Source: Fallopia convolvulus | Lineage: Eukaryota > Streptophyta > Magnoliopsida > Caryophyllales > Polygonaceae | DNA length: 64,000 nucleotides | Direction: 5' to 3' | Assembly: GCA_964016875.1 (NCBI GenBank) | Contig: OZ024720.1 | Span: 36,733,106 to 36,797,105, forward strand | Shown here: piece after piece, positions 55,898 through 64,000 of the stretch | Position numbering within the stretch: the first letter of the stretch is position 1 | Layout of the letters: each line of letters begins with the position of its first letter | Program-made: the position numbers and the translations under genes | Notes under the pieces: model-generated | Told to the model about the DNA's origin: nothing | Database searches by the model: none | What the model saw: only the letters and a program-made list of their open reading frames with translations

Positions 55898-56539
55898 TGA
55901 TGGAATATGCACTATAACTAAGTCTAGCGGGTCTAGATTTATCGGATCGGGTTTAATGGGTCTTAGTTATAATTAGACCTATATAATAATTATGGAGAAT
56001 GTATATTTATTTTCTTAGACAATCATAATTAATTATAAAGTAATTTAATTAATTGTGATTTTAGAAAATTAAATAAAGAGATAATAGATAGAGTTTATCT
56101 CTTATGGCAAGTGGATAAGTAGAAATCTTAACAAGTTATTAAAATAATATTATATAGTTGAGATTGATTTTCCACAAGATAGCAAAAACCGACTTTGGCA
56201 ATATATATATATTGCGGAGATCAGCCATAGTGCGTACTTCTTCATAAGATTAAAATAGTCAAGATCAAATTTCAATTCTTGTGTATGTATCGGATAAACG
56301 CTCTAGCAGGCGAATTTCGATATAGAAAATTGTCCCCGTTCGTGTGTGTGGATACCGCTAGAGGAGTAACACTTGGGGCTCTTTGGTGATCAGAAAAGGT
56401 TTGAACTTGCTATTCGGATTCGCGTTTGAGGTAACGATCTGATCCGATTATTTATTCTATGTTATCATACTGATCCTTGGGAATTTTGGGATGAAAGTTT
56501 TTGTCTTTTCCGTTGCGTTTACATCCCTAGAACCCAACA
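55898..56539 (+). repeat. 5' LTR of the copia element
   Basis: 642 bp, TGATGGAATATG...CTAGAACCCAACA. Same length and, as read by eye, the same sequence as 62639-63280. Confidence 0.95.
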
Positions 56540-56540
56540 G

Positions 56541-56554
56541 TGGTATCAGAGCTT
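56541..56554 (+). other. Primer binding site of the copia element (initiator Met tRNA)
   Basis: TGGTATCAGAGCTT one base after the LTR; the standard copia primer site. Confidence 0.92.
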
Positions 56555-57679
56555 TGTATGATTGTATGCGTAGAAGAGCATAGTTAATTGCTATATTTTG
56601 ATCACCTAGATTAAGTTCATACGGTTTGTGTAATTGGAATAATTTTTGGATCAAAAGTTCAATTTTTTATATTACTCTACTGTATGTAATTTAAGGATTG
56701 CTTTAATTTGGATTGGATCCTAGAAGGCATAAGATTGTTTTTACGTATTTAATTAAACTTTGTTTAAAGTTTTCATGTGTGCATACGATCGTGTTTAAAT
56801 ACAAAAAGTTATGTGTATATAATACGTTTTCACGTAGATGTGATCATGTTTATGCGATCGTATGAATACAATTAAATAACTAAATCATTAATATATATGC
56901 TAATGATGAATTCGTGCATATGCAATACATATATATTTTTTTATATAGTGCGAGTTGCAGTTCGTGGATTTAGTGATATGATTTGTAGTTTCGTATTATA
57001 TATACGGTGCGTGTGATCTTATCAGTGTGTGTATGCTACTACATGATTATGGTTAAGCATGTACATAATTCAAGTTCTGTTTGTTTTTATCAATGTAATA
57101 TGATGTACATATATATATTTGGTGAGATAACATTTTGTGCAATTAAAAATCTCTCGTTAAAATATTAAGTCAAGTGTATTTATGCTCTCCATTAATTAGT
57201 TAAGAAAATAGGTAGAATTCTTATTTGGGTCGGTACAGCTCAGTTGTGGGCCCATATTTGAATGTCTATAGTTTTTCTTGATTACGTTAATGGGTCGACT
57301 TAACTTGAACTTTTAACTTGTTAGCCAAAGCTAAGGTTAAGTAGTTCAAGGAGCAAGTGTTGGATATATATTTCATGGATTTGATTTATAGGCGAGAGAG
57401 CCATCCGACAGATAATGGAAATTGCATGGAGTTGCAATTGGCAAAGTAAAGGCCTACCTAATGAATCTAGTTTGTAGGTACAGCCAAAGTTGTGTGCAAA
57501 CTAGACAAGTTGGGGTTTCAGTCCCGCTAGAGAATTTAGGCAACAAAATTCTCCGAGATCATTAGTGAGGGCTATTGATTTTGAATAAATAGTGGGAGTT
57601 GCAAATTATTATAAAAGTCCTTTTATTTAAAATATTTGTTATGCTTATTTATCTTCTGTGCATTGTTGATGTAGATATC
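56555..57679 (+). other. Untranslated leader of the copia element
   Basis: About 1.1 kb between primer site and gag without a significant ORF; AT-rich. Probably includes packaging signals. Confidence 0.6.
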
Positions 57680-58543
57680 ATGGCAAGTAACAGCTATGGA
57701 ACCTTAACATTGCGACACATCCTGGACAAGGAAAATCTTCTTAGTGGACCAAACTATCTTGAATGGCTCAGGAAACTGAAAATCGTTTTGAGACATGAAA
57801 GAAAGTTGTATGTCCTAGAAGAAGAAGAGCCAGTTGCACCGGCAGATGACGCCCCAGAGGCCGAAGTAAAGGCCTATGAAAAATTCATGGAGGATCAGAT
57901 AGATGTAGAATGCATCATGATGTCTGCAATGGTTCCTGAATTGCAGAAGCAACATGATGGCATGAGTGCCAGGGAAATTGATGCTCACCTACGTGATCTA
58001 TTCCAAGAGAATGCCAGGGTTGAGCGTTATAATACCTCTAGAGCCCTATTTAATTGCAAGATGCAAGAAGGTAGCCCAGTGGAGACTCATGTCCTGAAAA
58101 TGATCGGATACATAGAGCGACTCGGAAACTTGGGTATAGCTATGGATCAAGATTTAACAATGGATCTTGTCTTGTCATCATTGCCGGAGAGTTTTTCTCA
58201 GTTTATCATGAATTTCAATATGAATAACATGAAGAAAACTCTACCAGATATTTTGGCTATGCTAAGAACTGCTGAAAAGGACATTAAAACGTCAAAACCA
58301 GCAAAGCAGTCTTCACTAGTTCTCAATGTGAACAAGAACAAGAGAAAGGGCAAAGGAAAAGAGAATCCCAAGGCCAAAAGTGTGAAGATAGAAAACAAGC
58401 CAAAGAAAGGGGTGCAGAAACCTGTAGCTGAGGAGAAAGAAGCTACATGTTTCCATTGTGGCAAGAAGGGTCACTGGAAGAGGAATTGCACAATCTTCTT
58501 AGAGAAGAAAAACAAGGATGCTGGACCTTCAGGGACTAAGTAG
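57680..58543 (+). CDS. Gag of the copia element
   Basis: 287 residues from MASNSYGTLTLRH (the in-frame Met at 57599 lies in the leader and is less likely). Capsid part: LLSGPNYLEWLRKLKIVLRH, then LFNCKMQEGSPVETHVLKM and DLVLSSLPESFSQFIMNF, the usual copia UBN2-type Gag core. A Lys-rich region precedes the zinc knuckle CFHCGKKGHWKRNC (CX2CX4HX4C). It stops with TAG at 58541 right after GPSGTK. In relatives the frame goes on into the protease, so the stop seems to result from the internal deletion described under the pol entry. Gag itself is complete and probably functional. Confidence 0.9.
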   Translation: MASNSYGTLTLRHILDKENLLSGPNYLEWLRKLKIVLRHERKLYVLEEEEPVAPADDAPEAEVKAYEKFMEDQIDVECIMMSAMVPELQKQHDGMSAREIDAHLRDLFQENARVERYNTSRALFNCKMQEGSPVETHVLKMIGYIERLGNLGIAMDQDLTMDLVLSSLPESFSQFIMNFNMNNMKKTLPDILAMLRTAEKDIKTSKPAKQSSLVLNVNKNKRKGKGKENPKAKSVKIENKPKKGVQKPVAEEKEATCFHCGKKGHWKRNCTIFLEKKNKDAGPSGTK

Positions 58544-61532
58544 CTGCAGAAGGCTTTCCAAAGGCGAGGTGGATATACGAGGTGTTAATGGAGCAAGGAT
58601 TGCTGCTTTAGCCGTCGGGACTTATTCTATCACCTTGCCGAGTGGATTAGTTTTAAATTTGAACAATTGTTATTATGTTCCTAGTTCTACCAAGAACATT
58701 ATTTCAGTTCCGGTTTTGGATATTGAAGGTTTTACATTTGAGTATGGAAATCGAACTTTTTCGTTTTACTTGAATGGTTTGTTCTATGGTAATGGAATAT
58801 TATATAATGGTTTATATCTTTTGAACTTAGAAAAGCCAGTATCATGCATCACTGAAAAGAAACAGAAAAAGGATGACTCAAATGCTACTTATTTATGGCA
58901 CTATAGACTTGGTCATGTAAACGAGAAACGCATCGCTAAACTTCATTCTGAAGGCTATTTGGATTCTTTTGAATTTGAATCCATAGATAGATGTGAAGCG
59001 TGTTTACAAGGGAAAATGGCTAAGGTACCTTTTACCAAGAAAGGTAAGAGAGTTGGAGAGTTGTTAGAGCTCATACACAGTGATGTGTGTGGACCTTTAT
59101 CAACTCAAGCCAGAGGTGGCTATTCTTACTTCGTGACGTTCACAGATGATTTAAGTAGATACGGATATGTTTATTTAATAAGGAACAAGTCAGAGACCTT
59201 TGATAAATTCAAAGAGTTCAAAAACGAGGTAGAGAATCAACTTGGCAAGAAAATAAAAGCTCTTCGATCGGATCGAGGTGGTGAATATTTAAGCCAAGAG
59301 TTTATTGATTACCTTAAGGAGTGTGGAATAGTTTCACAACTAACTCCTCCTGGAACACCGGAATGGAATGGAGTTTCAGAAAGGAGAAATCGCACTCTTT
59401 TAGATATGGTAAGATCAATGATGAGTCATGCAAGTCTTCCATTGACATTTTGGGGTTACGCTTTGGAAACAGCAATCCACACACTTAATCGTGTTCCAAC
59501 CAAGGCAGTAGATAAGACACCATATGAGATTTGGCGAGGTCACAAGCCTAATATGTCTTATCTCAAAGTATGGGGTTGTGAAGCTTATGTGAAGAGCTCA
59601 TACTCGGATAAGCTTGCAGCCAGGTCTATTAAATGCAATTTTGTTGGATATCCTAAGGAAACTAAAGGATATTACTTTTACATTCCTAATGAGCACAAGG
59701 TTATTGTTGCTAGGTATGCTACTTTCTTGGAAAGAGAGTTCATCTCTAAAGATAGTAGTGGGAGTAAGGTAAGTCTTGAGGAAATTCAAGATTCAACAAG
59801 TGAGTTGGAACAAGAGCAATTGGTTAGGCCATCCCAGCCAGAACCTGAGATTGTACAAATGCAAGAGTTACGTAGGTCCTCAAGAGTGCGAAAGGAACCA
59901 GAGAGAATGAGCCTTATCGTCACTGAGCATGGTGAAGTTTTACTCATCGAGAATGATGATGAACCTTCAACCTACAAGGAAGCTTTAGCTTCACCAGATT
60001 CCGAGAAATGGTTAGATGCCATGAATTCTGAAATGGACTCCATGTACACCAACGAAGTATGGGAGTTGGTAGATGCACCAATTGGGGTTAAACCTGTTGG
60101 ATGCAAGTGGATCTTTAAAAAGAAGACAGACATGGATGGTAATATTAGTACCTATAAAGCAAGGTTGGTTGCAAAAGGTTTTACTCAACGTTATGGAATT
60201 GACTATGATGAGACCTTTTCACCGGTAGCCATGCAAAAGTCTATCAGGATTTTGCTTGCAATAGCAGCTTACTATGACTTTGAGATTTGGCAAATGGACG
60301 TGAAAACCGCTTTCCTAAATGGGAAGTTAATAGAGGAAGTTTATATGGAACAACCTCCAGGGTTTGAAACGTCTACGAGTACAAATAAAGTTTGTAAGTT
60401 GAAGAGATCCATTTATGGATTAAAGCAAGCGTCTCGGAGTTGGAATCTGAGATTTGATGATGCAGTCAAGGAATTTGGCTTCATTAGAAATTCAGAAGAA
60501 CCTTGCGTTTATAAAAAGGTTAGTGGGAGCACTTTAGTGTTTCTAGTTTTGTATGTGGATGATATTCTCCTCATCGGGAATGATAAGCCATTCTTGGAAT
60601 CTACTAAGGCATGGTTGTGCAAGTGCTTCTCCATGAAGGACCTAGGTGAGGCAGCCTACATCTTAGGAATTAAGATACACCGAGATAGGTCTAAAAGGTT
60701 GCTTGGTCTAAGTCAAGGCACGTACATTGATAAGATCTTGAATAGATATAAGATGCAAGATTCCAAGAGAGGACTTTTGCCCTTGTCACATGGTGTACGT
60801 CTCTCTAAGCAGATGTGTCCAAAGACACAACAATAGAGAGACAGAATGAGTAATGTACCTTACGCTTCTGCGGTTGGGTCCATTATGTACACTATGACAT
60901 GTACACGGCCTGATGTCTCGTATGCAATAAGCATGGCGGGTAGATATCAGTCTGATCCAGGTGAAGGTCACTGGAGTGCTGTTAAGACTACTCTCAAATA
61001 TTTGAGAAGAACCAAAGATCAAGTTTTGGTCTATGGGGGAGAAGAGGAGCTGGTGGTCAGAGGTTATACTGATGCTAGTTTTCAAACAGATCAAGATGAT
61101 CTAAAGTCGCAAATGGGTTATGTGTTTTGCCTAAACGGTGGAGCTGTTTGTTGGAAGAGTTCCAAACAAGATACAGTTGTTGACTCTACGGCAGAATCCG
61201 AGTATATAGCAGCTTCGGAAGCAGCTAAGGAAGCAGTTTGGATCAAGAACTTTATTACAGAACTTGGAGTGGTTCCTAGCATTGAAGGTCCAGTTAGATT
61301 GTACTGTGACAATAATGCAGCTGTTGCACAGGCTAAGGAACCAAGATCTCACCAGCGATCCAGGCATGTACTTCGGAAGTACCACATCATCAGAGAAATA
61401 ATTCAAAGAGGAGATGTTGCACTAAGCAGAGTTTCAAGTGATGAAAACATTGTTGATCCATTAACAAAGGCCTTACCTCAGCAGAAACATGATGCTCATG
61501 TGAGGGGACTAGGACTTAGAGTTTGGCATTGA
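58518..61532 (+). pseudogene. Pol of the copia element: integrase, reverse transcriptase, RNase H
   Basis: Frame overlaps the end of gag by 26 bases in another phase. It is open to a TAG at 60834-60836 and, in the same phase, on to 61532. Order: a protease remnant (NLNNCYYVP, NIISVPVLD) with no DTG or DSG active site; integrase with LWHYRLGHV and CEACLQGK zinc ligands, HSDVCGPL, FTDDLSRYGYVYL and NGVSERRNRTLL; reverse transcriptase with VGCKWIFK, MDVKTAFLNG and the catalytic YVDDILLIG; RNase H with YTDASFQTD, STAESEYIA and CDNNAAVAQA. Apart from the lost active site and the one stop, domains look complete. Expression would need a frameshift as well. Confidence 0.92.
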
Positions 61533-62627
61533 TGTATGCAAGATACTATTTTAGTATGCAAGTTTGTCGAACTAGTTTTATTTATATGACATTGATACAT
61601 TTTATTTAAAAGGCAGTATTTATCATGTTTATTTTGTTTTTCTGCTAACATTTAATATTGATAAAATTCTTAGAATATGATGTCTTGTGTAAATTGATGA
61701 TATAGTTATTTATCATTAGTGAGAATTTTACAAACAAGGTTATATTCTTAAAACGTCCTTGGTCGGATTAGTATCGAGAAGGGATATCGAAACTACAGAC
61801 CAACATGTGAATAGACTGTAGGTTCATCTTGCTGAACCAAGGGATAGTTCTTCCAAGTCATTTGCATGGGTGCTCAAGGATAAGTAGAGCTACTGGACCG
61901 GCCCGATTTAGAGGATACCACATATATGTGAAAGCGTCATTGGTTCCTCCTCTAAATGAATGAGTGTTAGTGATCTCATGACTTGAGACTGTCACATAGT
62001 CCTATGCATGGAGTCTTAACTTTGATGCCGTTAAACGTAGCTTTTAAGAGTTGCAACTAATACGGTTATTAGGTTTGAGGCAAAGTGTAGAGAGGATAGT
62101 GATTGAGTCAAGAAAGGATTCATCCCTCTCTTGGATTAGAGAGTAAATATCGTTGGCCACTTGGTTGAGATATAAATGACTCTAAAATCCATGGCCATGG
62201 TAGAGAATTTTGAGTCTAAGTTATCTTTGCAAAACCAAGTAAATGATTGAGCTTAGTGGTGACGCATTGTGCACTAACTTAATCTTGATATTGGTGATGA
62301 AGAGATCGAACTACATAGTAATCAGTTCATAGTGGTATATGGTTCACCAACCATTTCTGTTTTGTTGGGTGATCAACAACTGTTGCTAGACGGTTACCTT
62401 GACTTGTGTTGGATAACACTACCTTCAAGACGGAAACCTAGAGGGTCGCACGCATAAGCACGATAGATGGGAAATTAATAATTGTTGATTGGAAATTTCT
62501 AAAGTTACTAGAAATGAATCGACATAGTTTCGGAATTAAGTAAATTATTTCGAAAAGAATCTTGAATATGAGAGTTGACTTTGAACCCAAGGTTAATAAG
62601 ATAATGACTCGAACTCAGTAATAGTGC
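61533..62627 (+). other. 3' non-coding region of the copia element
   Basis: About 1.1 kb between the pol stop and the polypurine tract without a significant ORF. No extra gene seen. Confidence 0.65.
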
Positions 62628-62638
62628 AAGTGGGAGAT
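62628..62638 (+). other. Polypurine tract of the copia element
   Basis: AAGTGGGAGAT just before the TG of the 3' LTR. Confidence 0.8.
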
Positions 62639-63280
62639 TGATGGAATATGCACTATAACTAAGTCTAGCGGGTCTAGATTTATCGGATCGGGTTTAATGG
62701 GTCTTAGTTATAATTAGACCTATATAATAATTATGGAGAATGTATATTTATTTTCTTAGACAATCATAATTAATTATAAAGTAATTTAATTAATTGTGAT
62801 TTTAGAAAATTAAATAAAGAGATAATAGATAGAGTTTATCTCTTATGGCAAGTGGATAAGTAGAAATCTTAACAAGTTATTAAAATAATATTATATAGTT
62901 GAGATTGATTTTCCACAAGATAGCAAAAACCGACTTTGGCAATATATATATATTGCGGAGATCAGCCATAGTGCGTACTTCTTCATAAGATTAAAATAGT
63001 CAAGATCAAATTTCAATTCTTGTGTATGTATCGGATAAACGCTCTAGCAGGCGAATTTCGATATAGAAAATTGTCCCCGTTCGTGTGTGTGGATACCGCT
63101 AGAGGAGTAACACTTGGGGCTCTTTGGTGATCAGAAAAGGTTTGAACTTGCTATTCGGATTCGCGTTTGAGGTAACGATCTGATCCGATTATTTATTCTA
63201 TGTTATCATACTGATCCTTGGGAATTTTGGGATGAAAGTTTTTGTCTTTTCCGTTGCGTTTACATCCCTAGAACCCAACA
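62639..63280 (+). repeat. 3' LTR of the copia element
   Basis: 642 bp, identical to the 5' LTR by eye; followed by CTTTA. Confidence 0.95.
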
Positions 63281-63285
63281 CTTTA

Positions 63286-63815
63286 TAGAGGAGCTTGACC
63301 AGAAAAAACCACCCCCAAGAAAAAGCTGTGGAAGTGCAGGATAATTAAGGAGGCTTAAGTCTGATGAAATTTAAGAGCACCCTATTTCAGATAAGCAAAA
63401 AATGAAAAAGAGAGGATAGAGATGGAACACAAATCAATTTAATAGAAAAAAAATTACCCAACTTCTCAAATATCCATTTTGGGAATCGCGATTTCTGGGT
63501 TGGGATCCACAAAAACAGGACTTAATTTGATGAATTGAGAAGAAAACAAAGTTTTAATTTGCTGTATCTGCACACAAGGAAGAGAGGAGTAAAGAAGCAT
63601 GATTGAGCAAAAGGAAAACAAAGGAAGCTAGAGAAAAAGGGAAAAGAAGATAAAAGGAAGAAAAAATTTAACCAGGGGGGATAAAAGGATGATAAGAACT
63701 CACATGGCCGGAATAGAGAGGTGGACGTGGAAATCATGATAATTTTTTGGCCATGAATGTCTGCTCAAACACAAAGAGAAGCTAGAAAGAGAGAGGTTGC
63801 TTGATATACAAGGCA
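63286..63815 (-). other. Probable distal 5' leader of the NAC gene
   Basis: Read on the minus strand this is pyrimidine-rich (CTTCCTTTTATC, CTTTTCCCTTTTTCTC), like the leader on the other side of the copia element. A good splice donor CCAT/GTGAGT lies at 63698-63703, so part may be intron. That it belongs to the NAC gene is inferred from position and lack of any other gene. Confidence 0.4.
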
Positions 63816-63845
63816 AGTGAGCAGTAATTTACTTGATGGACCACC

Positions 63846-63854
63846 TTATATAAA
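63846..63854 (-). promoter_or_regulatory. Candidate TATA box for the NAC gene
   Basis: Minus strand GGATTTTATATAAGGTGG, a strong plant TATA box, with CT-rich sequence (CAACCTCTCTCTTTCTAG) 50-75 bases downstream as at many plant start sites. A start near 63815 is expected. There is no other gene in view that it could serve. Confidence 0.45.
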
Positions 63855-64000
63855 ATCCCTCCCCTTTACAAGACCATTTCCTTCAAATTTTCAGAACAAA
63901 ATATCAAGTTTTGGAGGAAAATATTTTAAAGATACTCATATTGGGTGATTTCTAGTACTTACAGTCATTAAGAATGATTATTTGTACCATAAAAAAGATA

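Larger units (their letters stand above)
55898..63280 (+). mobile_element. Ty1/copia retrotransposon, recent insertion, defective
   Basis: Plus-strand element of 7.4 kb: LTR, initiator-Met primer site, gag, pol in the order integrase, reverse transcriptase, RNase H (the copia order), polypurine tract, LTR. The two 642-bp LTRs show no difference by eye, so insertion is very recent. Two defects: the segment with the protease active site is missing at the gag-pol junction near 58540, and a TAG interrupts pol at 60834-60836. It would need proteins from another copy to move. It lies 0.8 kb upstream of the NAC start codon, in opposite orientation to that gene. Confidence 0.95.
55893..63285 (+). repeat. 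5-bp target duplication of the copia element
   Basis: CTTTA at 55893-55897 and 63281-63285, directly outside the two LTRs. Confidence 0.95.

Noticed and set aside
58518..58543. Programmed frameshift between copia gag and pol
   Set aside because: The overlap lies exactly at a deletion joint that removed the protease site; decay is simpler than recoding.
1..64000. CRISPR arrays, bacterial operons, tRNA or rRNA genes
   Set aside because: None seen; tandem repeats here are minisatellites or transposon parts, and tRNA-like strings are only primer binding sites.

Overview
This is a window of plant nuclear DNA, almost certainly from a eudicot. Evidence: one intron-containing NAC transcription factor gene of the NAC075 type, plant Ty3/gypsy (Athila-like) and Ty1/copia LTR retrotransposons with tRNA-Asp and initiator-Met primer binding sites, an L1-type plant LINE, a Tourist-like MITE and AT-rich intergenic DNA. 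The species cannot be told from the sequence. About four fifths of the window is transposon-derived; there is one convincing host gene.

Layout. 180-12871: Athila-like Ty3/gypsy element 1 on the minus strand, full gag-pol but with nonsense codons, an internal 2.3-kb tandem duplication and a truncated 5' LTR. 12880-13535: a gag relic of a further Athila-like element. 14910-15240: Tourist-type MITE with TTA target duplication. 15932-20207: a small non-autonomous LTR element in a three-LTR array, bounded by GTTGT. 20859-30977: a 5'-truncated, decayed LINE with a 16-bp target duplication, split by Athila-like element 3 (24039-30207, plus strand, gag and protease only, target duplication ATCTC). 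31372-32580, 32588-48740 and 48745-49905: three non-coding terminal-inverted-repeat elements joined through (TA)n tracts; the second is split by Athila-like element 2 (34573-48113, minus strand), which is nearly full-length and also has a 546-residue ORF in the env position. 51004-55065: the NAC075-like gene, minus strand, six coding exons. 55898-63280: a Ty1/copia element with LTRs that look identical and target duplication CTTTA, sitting between the NAC coding region and a plausible TATA box near 63850.

How the parts relate. The host gene is cut off from its likely core promoter by a very young copia insertion. That copia copy is itself defective: the protease active site is missing and pol has a stop codon. 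The three Athila-like elements share architecture (tRNA-Asp primer site, duplicated polypurine-like motifs), but each carries its own short palindromic motif family (TCGGGCCCGA; TCGTTAACGA; ACCGCG/CACGGT). In each element the motif is scattered through LTRs, coding linkers and 3' non-coding DNA, and it is read in different frames. This is the least explained structure in the window.

All identities come from reading protein motifs, repeats and junctions by eye; no alignment or database search was run. Exon limits, LTR ends and target duplications were counted from the sequence.
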